A stretch of 64,000 bases of DNA from positions 1 to 64,000 of the forward strand of contig CAZOLJ010000016.1 in the NCBI GenBank assembly GCA_964580575.1, in the 5' to 3' direction. Below the pieces are notes generated by a model. The model was not told where the DNA came from, searched no databases, and worked only from the letters and a program-made list of their open reading frames with translations. The number at the start of each line of letters is the position of its first letter. The stretch's first letter is position 1. The stretch comes from CAVPDE01 sp964580575 (lineage in GTDB: Bacteria; Desulfobacterota; DSM-4660; Desulfatiglandales; HGW-15). A program made the translations under genes and the position numbers. This document shows positions 50,857-60,705 of the stretch, one piece after another.

Positions 50857-53800
50857 GTGTTCTCCAAATTCTTCATTGAGCGTCCCATCTTCGCCACGGT
50901 CATCGCGATCATCCTCTGCCTTGCCGGCTTTGTGGCCATGACGGCCCTTCCGGTGGAGCAGTACCCTACGATCACGCCCGTGCAGGTCACGGTATCGGCA
51001 ACCTATCCCGGCGCGGATTCTCAGACCCTTGCCGATTCGGTCGCAGCGCCCATCGAGGCTCAGATCAACGGCGTGGACAACATGCTCTACATGTCTTCCA
51101 CGAGTTCCTCGAACGGCCAATTGTCGCTCACCGTCTACTTTGCCCTGAACACGGACCCGGACATCGCGCAGGTCCAGGTGCAGAACCGGGTCAACCTTGC
51201 AGCGCCCCAGCTGCCCGAGGCCGTGGTGCAGCAGGGGGTGTCGGTGCAGAAAAAGGCTTCCTCCATCATGATGATGATCGGCATCTTCGGGGACGGGGAA
51301 CGCTACAGCAGCGACTACATTGCCAATTACGCCAATGTCTATGTTCTTGATGCGATCAAGCGTGTGCCGGGAGCCGGTCAGGCCCAGATCATGGGGGTGC
51401 CGGACCAGGCCATGCGCATCTGGATGAACCCGGACCGCATGGCCTCGCTCGGGATCACCACCAGCGACATTCAGCAGGCTATCGCGAGCCAGAACGCCCT
51501 GTACGGAGCCGGCCAGATCGGCCAGCAGCCCACTTCCAGACCCGTGCAAATGACCTTTCCGGTGGTCACCCAGCGGCCCTTTACTGAGCCTTCACAGTAC
51601 GAAAACATCATTTTGCGCGCCAGCCAGGAAGTGAGCGGGATCGTCCGCTTGAAGGACGTGGCGCGTGCCGAGGTCGGCCTGCGGCAGTACATCATCGACA
51701 GCAAGCTGAACGGCACTCCCGCCACCTTTATTGCGGTCTACCAGCAGCCCGGCGCCAACGGACTCCAGGTGTCGGACGCTGTCAAGAAGACCCTGGAGGA
51801 AATGAAGCCCCGCTTCCCGAGCGGGCTCGACTACAAGATCTCTCTGGACACCAATGACTTCGTGCGCCTCTCCATCCAAGAGGTGGTCAAAACCCTGTTC
51901 GAGGCCATCCTGCTCGTGGTCGTCATTGTGTACCTCTTCCTCCAGAGCTTCCGCACCACCATCATCTGCACCGCAGCGATCGTCGTCGCCCTGGTCAGCA
52001 CCTTCACCGGCATGCTGGCCCTGGGATTTTCCATCAACCTGCTCACGCTCTTCGGCCTGGTGCTCGCCATCGGCATGGTGGTGGACGACGCGATCGTGGT
52101 GGTGGAAAATGTGGAGCGCAACATGGTCCGCTTCCATCTCTCTCCGAAGGAAGCAACCGTCAAAGCCATGGGAGAGATCTCGGGCTCCCTCGTCGCGGTT
52201 GTGCTGGTGATGGCTTCCGTGTTCATCCCTGCCGCCTTTCTTCCTGGCACGACCGGGCAACTCTACAAGCAGTTTGCCATCACCATCGTCATTTCCGTGG
52301 CGGTCTCCGGATTCGTGGCCTTGACCCTCACGCCGGCCATGTGCGGTGTTTTGCTGAAGCACACCCAGCCTCCGACGCGCGGATTTTTCGCCTGGTTCAA
52401 CCGTCAGGTGGATGCCCTGACCCGGGGCTTTGGCCACGCCGTGACCTTTGTGATCAGACGGATGCTCTTGGCCTTTGTCATTCTGGCGGCACTCGTTTAC
52501 ACGATCATCCACCTCTTCGAAGTGCTCCCCACGAGCTTCGTGCCCAATGAAGACCAGGGGTATGTCATGGCTGCGATCATCATGCCCGATGCCGCAAGCC
52601 TCAACCGGACCCAGGCCGTGGCTGAGCGCGTGGAGGGTATCTTCGAGAAGATCCCGGGCGTGGACACTCGCACCCAGCTCACCGGCTACAGCCTGCTCGA
52701 CAGCGGGTTCAAGACCAATGCAGGAACCTTTTTTGTGACGTTGAAACCCTTTGACGAGCGCTACTCGTCGACCCAACAGGCGCGTGCCGAGAACGCCCGC
52801 GCCGTGATGACCAACCTGAACAGGGAAGCGGCGACCATCCGCGAAGGAATGGTGATCCCGGTGGCTCCGCCGGCGATACCAGGCATCGGCACCATGGGCG
52901 GTTTTGAATTCTGGATCCAGGACACAGGGGCAGGAGCGCCTGCAAGACTGGACGAGATCACTCGCCAATTCCTTGCTAAGGCTCGCCAGCGTCCGGAGCT
53001 CACCGGCTTAAACAGTACCTTCCGCGCCACCACCCAACAGTTGAGTGCCGACGTGGATCGAGAGAAGGCCAGCCTTCTGGGCGTGCCCGTGACGGACGTG
53101 TACAGCGCCATTCAAGCCCAGTTCGGGTCCCTCACGGTCAGCCAGTACAACGAGTTTAGCCGGGTCTGGTGGGTCATTCTCCAGTCCGAGCCGAAGTACC
53201 GTCAAGACCCAGGAGACCTGGCGCGACTTTACACGCGGTCGAATCAGGGCGAGGTGGTTCCCCTCTCGGCCCTGGTCACGACGCGATGGGTGACCGGCCC
53301 TGACCTGCTGCCCCATTTCAACGGCTTCCCCGCCGCAAAGGTGAACGGCAATGCCGCTTCCGGGTACAGCTCGGGCCAGGCGATCTCAGCAATGGAAGCG
53401 GTGGCCCAAGAGGTGCTCCCCCATGGCTACACTTTCGCCTGGTCCGGCCTTGCCTTTGAAGAAAAGAAATCCGGCGGCACTTCCATGATGGCTTTCGTGT
53501 TCGGCCTCATCATCGTCTTCCTCGTCCTGGCCGCCCAGTACGAGTCCTGGACCCTGCCGGGTTCCGTGATGATGGCCGTGCCCTTCGGGGTTCTCGGCGC
53601 CCTCACCGCGAACTGGCTCCGGGGCCTTGAGAACGACGTCTACTTCCAGATCGGCCTTCTCGTGCTGATCGGTCTTGGAGCGAAGAACGCGATCCTGAGG
53701 GTCTCCTTTGCTGTGGAACTGCGCAAGCAGGGCAAGTCGATCATGGAAGCCACGATCGAGGCGGGCGAGCAGAGGCTGAGGCCGATCATCATGACGTCGC

Positions 53801-54072
53801 TCGCCTTCGCCTTTGGCGTGCTGCCCCTGGCCATCGCCATGGGCGCAGGAGCCAATGCCCGCCATTCCATCGGCACAGGCATCATCGGCGGCATGATCGG
53901 AGAGACCACCTTGGCCATGCTCTATGTTCCGCTCTTGTTCTACCTCTTTGACCGGCTCAGCGAGCGCTCCAAGGCAAAGAAAGAAGCGAAATCCGCTACG
54001 GGCACTCCTGCTGACGGGAGCGCGGCGCAGAAGGCGCCGCAGCGACAGGCGGAGGACCACGGACATGCGTAG
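50857..54072 (+). CDS. RND multidrug efflux pump, AcrB/MexB type (HAE1)
   Basis: A 1071-residue inner membrane proton-drug antiporter, of full HAE1 length. GTG start at 50857 with AGAGGAGA nine bases upstream. The start FSKFFIERPIFATVIAIILC, the periplasmic porter domains and twelve helices are all there. Helix 4 has the proton-relay Asp pair in AIGMVVDDAIVVVENVER. Helix 10 has the expected Lys-containing GLGAKNAILRVSFAVEL. AAIIMPDAASLNRTQAV and FNGFPAAKVNGNAASGYSSG are typical. Substrates are likely hydrophobic or amphiphilic drugs; specificity cannot be read. Confidence 0.97.
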   Translation: MFSKFFIERPIFATVIAIILCLAGFVAMTALPVEQYPTITPVQVTVSATYPGADSQTLADSVAAPIEAQINGVDNMLYMSSTSSSNGQLSLTVYFALNTDPDIAQVQVQNRVNLAAPQLPEAVVQQGVSVQKKASSIMMMIGIFGDGERYSSDYIANYANVYVLDAIKRVPGAGQAQIMGVPDQAMRIWMNPDRMASLGITTSDIQQAIASQNALYGAGQIGQQPTSRPVQMTFPVVTQRPFTEPSQYENIILRASQEVSGIVRLKDVARAEVGLRQYIIDSKLNGTPATFIAVYQQPGANGLQVSDAVKKTLEEMKPRFPSGLDYKISLDTNDFVRLSIQEVVKTLFEAILLVVVIVYLFLQSFRTTIICTAAIVVALVSTFTGMLALGFSINLLTLFGLVLAIGMVVDDAIVVVENVERNMVRFHLSPKEATVKAMGEISGSLVAVVLVMASVFIPAAFLPGTTGQLYKQFAITIVISVAVSGFVALTLTPAMCGVLLKHTQPPTRGFFAWFNRQVDALTRGFGHAVTFVIRRMLLAFVILAALVYTIIHLFEVLPTSFVPNEDQGYVMAAIIMPDAASLNRTQAVAERVEGIFEKIPGVDTRTQLTGYSLLDSGFKTNAGTFFVTLKPFDERYSSTQQARAENARAVMTNLNREAATIREGMVIPVAPPAIPGIGTMGGFEFWIQDTGAGAPARLDEITRQFLAKARQRPELTGLNSTFRATTQQLSADVDREKASLLGVPVTDVYSAIQAQFGSLTVSQYNEFSRVWWVILQSEPKYRQDPGDLARLYTRSNQGEVVPLSALVTTRWVTGPDLLPHFNGFPAAKVNGNAASGYSSGQAISAMEAVAQEVLPHGYTFAWSGLAFEEKKSGGTSMMAFVFGLIIVFLVLAAQYESWTLPGSVMMAVPFGVLGALTANWLRGLENDVYFQIGLLVLIGLGAKNAILRVSFAVELRKQGKSIMEATIEAGEQRLRPIIMTSLAFAFGVLPLAIAMGAGANARHSIGTGIIGGMIGETTLAMLYVPLLFYLFDRLSERSKAKKEAKSATGTPADGSAAQKAPQRQAEDHGHA

Positions 54073-55486
54073 ATTCATCGTTCTCGCATTCGCTGTCTTG
54101 CACGCCGGCTGCATGGTCGGCCCGGATTACTTGCGACCTGTCGTCGATCTGCCGGCCGCCTTCAGGTATGAGGACAGGGACACCAAAGAGCCCGCAAACA
54201 CCGAGTGGTGGAAGCAGTTCCAGGATCCGGTGCTCGATGCGCTGATCGACGAGGCGCTCGCCAACAACAGGAACATCAAGATCGCAACCGCAAACGTGGA
54301 ACGGGCTGCGGGAGTGCTGGTACAGGCCCGGTCGCCGCTTTTTCCCCAGATCGGATACGGCGGCAGCGCGGCAAGAGACCGAGCCAGCGAGGCCGGAAGC
54401 GTCCCTGTGCCTTCGATCCTGCCGAATCCCCAGACTTCCTACCAGATTCTTGCGAGCGCGAGCTGGGAGATCGATTTGTGGGGCCGCATCCGGCGGCTCT
54501 CCGAGTCTGCCCAGGCGGAACTCTTTGCAACAGAGGAGGCGTGGCACGGTGTGATTCTGTCCCTTGTTGCCTCTGTGGCGGCCAACTATATCCAGCTGCT
54601 CGGCCTCGACGAGCAGCTCATTGTGTCGAAACGGACTCTGGCAACCTATGCCGAATCGGTCAAGCTTTTTGAGCTGCGGTTCAAATACGGCCAGGTGTCG
54701 AAAATGACCGTTGAGCAGGCCCGTTCTCAGTACGAAACGGCCGCAGCCGGAATCCCCCAGATCGAATCGCAGATCGCGCAGACCGAGAACGCCCTGGCGA
54801 TCCTGCTCGGGCGCAACCCGGGGCCTGTCCGGCGCGGCAAGACGATCCATCAGTTGGGTCTCCCTGCTGTACCCGCCGGTCTGCCTTCAGACGTCCTTGC
54901 CAACCGACCCGATATCCGTCAAGCAGAACAGAATCTCATCGCAGCCAACGCCCAGATCGGAGCAGCCAAAGCTCTCTACTACCCGACCATCTCCCTCACC
55001 GGTGCTTACGGCTATGCAAGCTCAGATCTCTCCAACCTTTTCCAGGGTTCGGCCCGCGTCTGGAGTTATGCCGGGTCTTTTGCCGGACCGATCTTCACGG
55101 GAGGCGCCATTACCAGCCAGGTCAAACAGTCAGAGGCAGCCCGGAACGCGGCGCTCTTCAGCTACGAACTGACGATCCAGAGTGCTTTTGCCGATGCGGA
55201 AAACACATTGGTCGCCCGCAGCAAGCTCCTTGAGCAGGTCCAGGCCCAAGAACGCCTCGTCCGAGCGAACAGCGAATACGTGCGCCTGGCGCGTCTCCAG
55301 TTTGACGGGGGGTATTCGCCCTATTCCACGGTGCTCCAGGCCGAGCAGCAGCTTTTCCCTTCAGAACTTAATCTTGTTCAGTCACGTGCTGCGCTCTTCA
55401 ATTCACTCGTGAACATCTACAAGGCCATGGGCGGAGGCTGGCAGGTCGTTTCTGAAGAGATACCGGATCTTCCCTCAAAGTGGTAG
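54065..55486 (+). CDS. Outer membrane efflux lipoprotein, NodT/OprM family
   Basis: A 473-residue TolC-fold protein whose ATG lies eight bases inside the pump gene. A lipoprotein signal (MRRFIVLAFAVLHAGCMVGP) places the Cys at residue 16. NodT-type motifs follow: PDYLRPVVDLPAAFR, WWKQFQDPVLDALIDEALAN, ASWEIDLWGRIRRLSESAQA and, in the second repeat, LPSDVLANRPDIRQAEQNL and AAKALYYPTISLTGAYG. Two coiled-coil repeats form the periplasmic tunnel. It completes the adaptor-pump-channel operon. Confidence 0.96.
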   Translation: MRRFIVLAFAVLHAGCMVGPDYLRPVVDLPAAFRYEDRDTKEPANTEWWKQFQDPVLDALIDEALANNRNIKIATANVERAAGVLVQARSPLFPQIGYGGSAARDRASEAGSVPVPSILPNPQTSYQILASASWEIDLWGRIRRLSESAQAELFATEEAWHGVILSLVASVAANYIQLLGLDEQLIVSKRTLATYAESVKLFELRFKYGQVSKMTVEQARSQYETAAAGIPQIESQIAQTENALAILLGRNPGPVRRGKTIHQLGLPAVPAGLPSDVLANRPDIRQAEQNLIAANAQIGAAKALYYPTISLTGAYGYASSDLSNLFQGSARVWSYAGSFAGPIFTGGAITSQVKQSEAARNAALFSYELTIQSAFADAENTLVARSKLLEQVQAQERLVRANSEYVRLARLQFDGGYSPYSTVLQAEQQLFPSELNLVQSRAALFNSLVNIYKAMGGGWQVVSEEIPDLPSKW

Positions 55487-55967
55487 GCACCCTCAATTGC
55501 GGTAAGGCTAAGCGCAAGGTAGGGCACTTCACAGGAGCTTGCACATGCCATGGGTATTGTTGAACACTTGCCGGCAAATAGAACTCAGATGAGAGAAGCA
55601 ATTGGTATGCTTGAATCGACCTCCCACCTGATGACGCAATAAGCTACTCTCACTAATCGTAACCAAGCCCACAGCTCCATATTTTGGAGGCCTACCTCCC
55701 CCATTTCGATGAAATGGGTGACCTTTTGTGCTTTGGCATTTTATTGGGTACAATTCATAGGGAATCCACTTGACCTTTTGAAGAATTTCACTCACTATTC
55801 TAGTTGAATTATCCTACCGAATAACTTTCACTCAAACCCTTTTTCGAGGAACTTATGAAGTGGGCCTGCCTCAAGTATCCGAGCCTTTGCCCCCCTGGGG
55901 TTTTGGCCTGAGGGGGGGCGAGAACAATATCACTTCCAATCAATCATAAAGGCAAATCCATCAATAG
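55487..55967. other. Intergenic region with a short coding relic
   Basis: No intact gene. At 55839-55908 the plus strand reads FFEELMKWACLKYPSLCPPG followed by VLA and a stop, homologous without gaps over 70 bases to 57051-57120. No promoter or terminator of note was seen. Confidence 0.5.
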
Positions 55968-56321
55968 ATGAACACGCGAGGCTATAACCCATTCGCCAGT
56001 AGCCAAGGCGACTGCCTCTATAGATCGGAGGAGCTATTCTGGTTCTCCTTTTCTGGCAAGGTGGAACTCCGCAAATTATTTAATACGTTTCGAGCGAGCA
56101 GTTCGGAAGCGGAACTGTTCATGCATGTGCAGGTACGAAAACCTAAGGACGCATTGCTTTTCTCTAGCATAGTCCGCGGCGAAGGGATCGAGTCCGGCGT
56201 TGGTTTGCGTAGTGGAGCCACCGCCATGAAGGCGCTCGAAGCAGCGCTGCAGGATGGAGTACGGAAACTGATGGCGGATGTGCGACTTGCTGACGCCCTG
56301 CTTGCTGCTGCTAAGCGATGA
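55968..56321 (+). CDS. Hypothetical protein, 117 aa
   Basis: An ATG-started frame with protein-like composition: FWFSFSGKVELRKLFNTFRA, then LFMHVQVRKPKDALLFSSIV and SGVGLRSGATAMKALEAALQ followed by a helical Ala-rich end (LADALLAAAKR). There is no signal peptide or membrane segment. The ribosome site is weak and the region around it holds relics, so it may be a truncated gene. I do not recognise the family. Confidence 0.45.
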   Translation: MNTRGYNPFASSQGDCLYRSEELFWFSFSGKVELRKLFNTFRASSSEAELFMHVQVRKPKDALLFSSIVRGEGIESGVGLRSGATAMKALEAALQDGVRKLMADVRLADALLAAAKR

Positions 56322-56451
56322 AGGGAAGTTTTCACCCCTGACGATCTCAAAAACGAGGTCTCCGAGCTTTTGCTGAGCGAGTAAAGGTATCAGAAAGCCG
56401 ATTAGAATACACTACCTATTCAGAGGACTAACGATAAAAGGAGGGCTTGTG

Positions 56452-56883
56452 ATGAGTGAGAAGGTAATGAAGGTCATTGCGGTGAGCACAGAGGTGCCAG
56501 ACCAGGTGGGTATGGCGGCGGGCATGGCCGCCGCTCTGCGCGAGCGGCGCATCGGGCTGAAGGCCGTCTGGTCCCGGTCATCGGACTCGGGCATGACTAC
56601 GGTGATCAGCATCCCGGAGAAGATCGAAGAACTGCGCGCGCTGGCCGCCGAGGAGCGTCGAAGCATTGAGGAGATCCCGATGGTGTGGCTGGAGGGGCCG
56701 GATGAGATCGGAGCATTGTATCCGTTCCTGGCCAAGGTCGGCGAAGCCCGCATCAACATCCAGGCGATGATATCACTTGCGGTTGCCGGCAGCTTCGCTG
56801 GGGTATTCGAGTTCGCCGATGAGGCCGCGGTAGACCGCGTCGTTGCCTTGTTGGAAGGGGAGAGGATGCCTTCTAAGGCATAG
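56452..56883 (+). CDS. ACT-domain-like protein, 143 aa
   Basis: From ATG 56452 (GTG 56449 is possible) with AAAGGAGG upstream. The sequence has a repeat of the beta-alpha-beta ACT pattern: VIAVSTEVPDQVGMAAGMAA in the first half and MVWLEGPDEIGALYPFLAKV then GEARINIQAMISLAVAGSFA in the second, where E-G-P-D-E-I-G-A-L-Y matches the ligand loop of ACT domains. No catalytic domain is attached. Such stand-alone ACT proteins are thought to sense amino acids or similar small ligands. It is an isolated gene. Confidence 0.75.
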   Translation: MSEKVMKVIAVSTEVPDQVGMAAGMAAALRERRIGLKAVWSRSSDSGMTTVISIPEKIEELRALAAEERRSIEEIPMVWLEGPDEIGALYPFLAKVGEARINIQAMISLAVAGSFAGVFEFADEAAVDRVVALLEGERMPSKA

Positions 56884-57459
56884 GAGGGGGGATTGAGCGG
56901 CAACTGAAGGGGACAGGATCGTAGGCGCCGATAGCCGAACAAGGCGGTGAACCTGATCGCCGGATCGGGCGGATTATGAGAGCAACTTGACATTTTTCAG
57001 ATGTTCAATGAGAATTTCTCATTACCGTATTAAAGCACGTTCACTCCGAGCTTTTTCGATGAAGCCATGAAGTTGGCCTATCTCAATACGCCCGACCTCT
57101 GCCTCCACAGGGCTTTAGCCCGAACGGAAAAACAGCTTACCCCACTTAAAACATCGCATTTCGGGTACCGCAGAAAGCATGGAACAATCATGGTGGGTGA
57201 AACGGCGCCGCTTAGGGATGCTCAAAGGAGGTGATGAGGAACGAAATAACTGTCCCAAATAGAGCTCTGTGTGTTGTTTGCACCAACTTGCAGCCCAACG
57301 CCACTCGGTCCGCCTCGGTCCCTTCTCCCCAATAACCTGTCCAGCCTGTTCCGGCTCCATGAGAACCCTGTACACCCGAACAGGCTTCTCAATATTCTTG
57401 CTCGCCTGCCCATCCAGATAAAGGGTATCCCTCTCACTGCCTGTGGAGGATCAGAACGC
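56884..57459. other. Intergenic region with a coding relic
   Basis: No intact gene. 57051-57120 reads FFDEAMKLAYLNTPDLCLHR followed by ALA and is the counterpart of the relic at 55839-55908. The frame stays open to about 57232 (TEKQLTPLKTSHFGYRRKHG). I cannot name the parent gene. Confidence 0.45.
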
Positions 57460-57807
57460 CTACCCCAATTTCAAAGCAACCTGCTGGAGTCTCTTGTCGA
57501 GTGTCCAGAGTTGGAGTCCACTCAAAAGCGCGGAAGCAAGTAAATGCATGTCAACAAAGCCGAGCCCCTTGGCCATCAAGCGATTGTCTTCTATGAAACG
57601 CAGGACTTCGCCATGTTCCGCAGAAACAGCCATCGGAAGGGCTTGGAGGAGCGCCAGGATTTCAGTCCTCTTCTTGAGGTTGCCGCATGCGAGTTCACCC
57701 ACAATGAAGGGGTGACACATGACATGGCCGTCCTCCAACAAGTCTTCAAGGACAGGCTCGCCATCCCGGAGATGCTTTACCCATACCGAAGTGTCAACGA
57801 GAACCAT
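57460..57807 (-). CDS. vapC: VapC toxin, PIN-domain ribonuclease
   Basis: A 115-residue PIN-domain protein, somewhat short but with all family features: MVLVDTSVWVKHLRDGEP with the first catalytic Asp (residue 5), HPFIVGELACGNLKKR with the Glu, and GLGFVDMHLLASALLSGLQL with the third acid, then LWTLDKRLQQVALKLG. VapC toxins cleave tRNA or rRNA with Mg2+. It overlaps the vapB end by 14 bases, the normal coupling. Intact, unlike the relic at 18409-18703. Confidence 0.93.
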   Translation of the reverse strand: MVLVDTSVWVKHLRDGEPVLEDLLEDGHVMCHPFIVGELACGNLKKRTEILALLQALPMAVSAEHGEVLRFIEDNRLMAKGLGFVDMHLLASALLSGLQLWTLDKRLQQVALKLG

Positions 57808-58006
57808 TCTTTACCCCCGGGCCTCTCCTGCGGGGGACCGTTCTCAGCTTTCTCTCGGTTCCCCCAAGCTTGGCCAGCCTCCTGCTGCTTTCCCTGGCAA
57901 TGAGCGCTTCAAGTCCAAGACGGACCAAATGGGTCTTCTCATGAATGCCAGTCATTTCTTTTGCCTTATGGATGAGCTTTTCTTCTATATTCAGAGTTGT
58001 TCTCAT
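57794..58006 (-). CDS. vapB: VapB-type antitoxin
   Basis: A 70-residue protein from ATG 58006 with GGGAGGT a few bases upstream. It begins MRTTLNIEEKLIHKAKEMTG and continues IHEKTHLVRLGLEALIARES, a VapB-family (DUF2191-like) N-terminus that forms a DNA-binding dimer. The C-terminal part is Arg-rich and should bind VapC. It precedes and overlaps vapC. Antitoxin and complex normally repress this promoter. Confidence 0.9.
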   Translation of the reverse strand: MRTTLNIEEKLIHKAKEMTGIHEKTHLVRLGLEALIARESSRRLAKLGGTERKLRTVPRRRGPGVKNGSR

Positions 58007-58388
58007 AAAGACCTCCCGTTCGTACGCGCGATCATATGCATAAGTCTGCATGATAGATATGCCTTTGTCAAGAGGTTCCCAAGCGCTTTCCTCCTAGGGA
58101 TCTGAGAAGCGATTAGGGCCTCAAGTCAACGGTGGTAAAAACCGGTCCTGGCTTTCACTTAACGATAAGGCTTCGATCGTGGTGCTAGTGAATCGTCCAT
58201 TTGAAAGGAGCGATTTCAAATCTTGTCTATCGAGCACGCCGGTGGCGAGGCCCAAAGGATTTCACAAAAGCTATCCCTATTGTCCGCTGCTTCTGGGGCT
58301 TGAACTTTCCGGAATGTAAGAAGGCTAGTTGGTTTCGCGGCAGGCATAATCTATTAGGAATGTTCTCCCATGCGTGTTGAAATGCTGT
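58007..58388. other. Intergenic region without recognisable gene
   Basis: 382 bases between vapB and the next gene end. The vapB promoter should lie at the left. I see no coding frame, repeat or strong hairpin. Confidence 0.55.
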
Positions 58389-58907
58389 TCAGAAACAGGA
58401 GGGGACATTGCGGCGGCGTATGGCCTGCTGCTTGGTTTCGATGACCGGATCGAACTTCTTTTCTCTTGGAATCCGCTCGATGCGAATTCTCTCATCCCTC
58501 CAGGAGATTCGAACCGTCCGGTAGGGGGAGCAGAGGATGGCGCTGTTCAAGGGCAGTCGCCGGTAGGTGAAATTGAACATTTGTTCCCTCGACCAACGCT
58601 TGGGATAATAATGCAGAGGATCGAACTCGAAGTACCCCTGCTTCAGGAGGCCGTCGACCAGCACGTGGCGCGGAGGAGAAACAATCGCCTTCTTCAGTCT
58701 TTTCTCGATCATGGCCTTTGAGGGGCGGCTCAAGTCATCGCCTACGACCTGTGTGGGATACTCATCCCCCGGTGGATCGTTGCCGAAATTTCTCTTCACC
58801 GTGGCCAGATCTTTCAAAATGAGACGCGCATCCCAGAAGTCTAAGTCCGTGAAGATGTGGTAATCGTTCGTCGCCTTGCTGGGATGGCAGTGAATGATTT
58901 TGGCCAT
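58389..58907 (-). CDS. Conserved hypothetical protein, last gene of the SPFH-Hsp70 operon
   Basis: A 172-residue protein from ATG 58907, chosen for the family-like start MAKIIHCHPSKATNDYHIFT and GAGG upstream; the frame extends 19 codons further but not plausibly. It is rich in charged and aromatic residues (FEFDPLHYYPKRWSREQM) and has no signal peptide or membrane segment. I do not recognise a family. It lies 73 bases after the Hsp70-like gene on the same strand and is probably the end of the operon that begins with the SPFH gene. Confidence 0.68.
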   Translation of the reverse strand: MAKIIHCHPSKATNDYHIFTDLDFWDARLILKDLATVKRNFGNDPPGDEYPTQVVGDDLSRPSKAMIEKRLKKAIVSPPRHVLVDGLLKQGYFEFDPLHYYPKRWSREQMFNFTYRRLPLNSAILCSPYRTVRISWRDERIRIERIPREKKFDPVIETKQQAIRRRNVPSCF

Positions 58908-58979
58908 AGAATTCCTCACCCCCTCTTTTGAGACTAACATAAGGCTGAATAGGTTTCCTGTCAAAGAGAGGAGAGGGGT

Positions 58980-60515
58980 CTAATGGGTGCCCTTAGGGCC
59001 GAGGGTAAAGAGTCTTTTATAGCCTGAGGTTTTGTTCTCAATCTCGACCTGGATGATCCCTTCTTCGTTGTACTCGTAGGCTTCTGTCACTTCCTGTGAA
59101 GAAACACCGGCGTACTTTTCTATGGAGATCTTGGGGAGATCCTTCCTGTCTCGAAGCTTCGGGTCATAAGGGAAGTAGACATCCTGCCACAGTGCAATAT
59201 CCCCCTCCGGCTCTTCAGCCTTTCCGAGGGAACTGCATTCCAGGTATCGCAGAAGCCCGATGTTGTGCACAGGATGGTACGTTCGAGTGACCCGGAGCCG
59301 GCCGGTTTCCGAATCGACCTGCCGGTCCTTGAGGAAAATGGGATCGAAGACCTTGTCTTTGCCTCTTTCCCGCCAGATGCCGAAATGGCGGGAAACGGAT
59401 TCCCTCACGTTGATGTTCGCTTTGGGATCGCCTGCAATGCTCAGCCCTATGGCCGTGGAGGCATGGGGAAGCGAAGAGATCTTCACCTTGCTCGGATAAG
59501 CCTCACGGAGCTTGCGCGACACAGGGGGGAAAGAAACCGATCCTCCCACGAGATACACCGCGGCGACGCTCCGGCCGTCTTCCGGTTTCTCATCAATGTT
59601 TCGCAGGAGATTTCGGAGGATGCTCAGACTTCTGTCGATGAGCGGTCCGCAGTGTTCATAGACCAGCCCCGTGTCAAGGACCACCGGTTTCTGATCTTGC
59701 AGAACCGTGCCGGGGTCCACGACCATCTTCTTCGTATTCGATTTCAAGCCTTCCTTTCGTTCCCTGCATTCTTCCAGAAGCCGAGCGGCGTTGCTCGGGG
59801 TGAGGCTCTCCGGCCCAAGACCCATCTGCTCGAGCGCCAAGCTCAGGATGATCTCGTCGAAGTCATCTCCTCCCAGTTTCCCAATGCCTTCATGGGCGAC
59901 GACATCATGGTTCTGCTCCGCAATACCCACCACAGAGGTGTCAAACGTTCCTCCTCCGAGATCGTACACGGCAACATATCGCTTGGGGCTCCTGGGGCCC
60001 AAATTGCGCAAATATCGATGAAGAAACTCCACAGCGGCAGCCGAAGGTTCGTTCATCGCTCCCAGCACGGTAAAGCCGGCTCTCCTGAAAGCTTCCAATG
60101 TGATGTAGCGCTGATTGCTGTTGGCATTGGCCGGGCTGGCCACCATCACCTCAATGGCCTCCTTCTTTTTCAAGGCGATGTTCCCATGCTGGAGGATCAT
60201 CTGCCGCACATGAGTCAGGAAAAGAGTGACCAATTCAAGCATGGTGATGGAGAAATCAGGCCCAAGGTCCACGGGGTCTTCAGCCCGGAGATGCCCTGCC
60301 AGGCGTTTCATGGAGCGGAGGAGATGGGTGTCGGGCTGGTTGAGTCGCTCCACGGCATCCCACCCAAAGTGAAGGATTCCGTCTTTGACCGCCGCCAACG
60401 TGGGAATGTACTCTTTCACCTCTCCTTCCCACGAGAAGGTGCACACCGGGTAGTTGCCCTCTTCCTGAGCGGCTACCACGGTGCGCGTCGTACCAAAGTC
60501 AATGCCGAGTCTCAT
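58980..60515 (-). CDS. Hsp70-like actin-fold ATPase with non-canonical C-terminus
   Basis: A 511-residue protein from ATG 60515 (MRLGIDFGTTRTVVAAQEEG). Phosphate 1 (GIDFGTTRT), phosphate 2 (VAVYDLGGGTFDTSVV) and the adenosine motif (AVYLVGGSVSFPPVSRKL) are intact, as is NEPSAAAVEFL. So ATP binding is expected. After about residue 385 the canonical beta-sandwich substrate domain is not recognisable. Instead come about 125 residues with WQDVYFPYDPKLRDRKDLPK and IIQVEIENKTSGYKRLFTL. It is therefore not DnaK but one of the divergent Hsp70-like proteins encoded with other partners. It lies downstream of the zinc-ribbon and SPFH genes. Confidence 0.88.
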   Translation of the reverse strand: MRLGIDFGTTRTVVAAQEEGNYPVCTFSWEGEVKEYIPTLAAVKDGILHFGWDAVERLNQPDTHLLRSMKRLAGHLRAEDPVDLGPDFSITMLELVTLFLTHVRQMILQHGNIALKKKEAIEVMVASPANANSNQRYITLEAFRRAGFTVLGAMNEPSAAAVEFLHRYLRNLGPRSPKRYVAVYDLGGGTFDTSVVGIAEQNHDVVAHEGIGKLGGDDFDEIILSLALEQMGLGPESLTPSNAARLLEECRERKEGLKSNTKKMVVDPGTVLQDQKPVVLDTGLVYEHCGPLIDRSLSILRNLLRNIDEKPEDGRSVAAVYLVGGSVSFPPVSRKLREAYPSKVKISSLPHASTAIGLSIAGDPKANINVRESVSRHFGIWRERGKDKVFDPIFLKDRQVDSETGRLRVTRTYHPVHNIGLLRYLECSSLGKAEEPEGDIALWQDVYFPYDPKLRDRKDLPKISIEKYAGVSSQEVTEAYEYNEEGIIQVEIENKTSGYKRLFTLGPKGTH

Positions 60516-60653
60516 AGGTGAAAGTTTTCCTCGTCTTCCCCCTCCCCCAACCTTTCCCCCCAAGGGGGGAACTTCGACGGAGGTACATTCATGGTCTCTT
60601 ACGACTTTAAAAATACTGACACCTCTTTGTGGGATTTGCAAGACCCCAATTGA

Positions 60654-60700
60654 GGAATTCTGGAATTGCGAATTGAAGAATTGAAAAATTCCAGAATTCC
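60654..60700. repeat. 14 bp inverted repeat between zinc-ribbon and Hsp70-like genes
   Basis: GGAATTCTGGAATT (60654-60667) and AATTCCAGAATTCC (60687-60700) are perfect arms around 19 bases. It begins six bases beyond the stop of the zinc-ribbon gene. No T run follows, so read-through or RNA processing is possible. Confidence 0.7.
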
Positions 60701-60705
60701 CGAAT

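Noticed and set aside
57115..57437. Minus-strand frames of 71 and 86 codons near the relic
   Set aside because: No ribosome site, no family match and overlapping each other in different frames.
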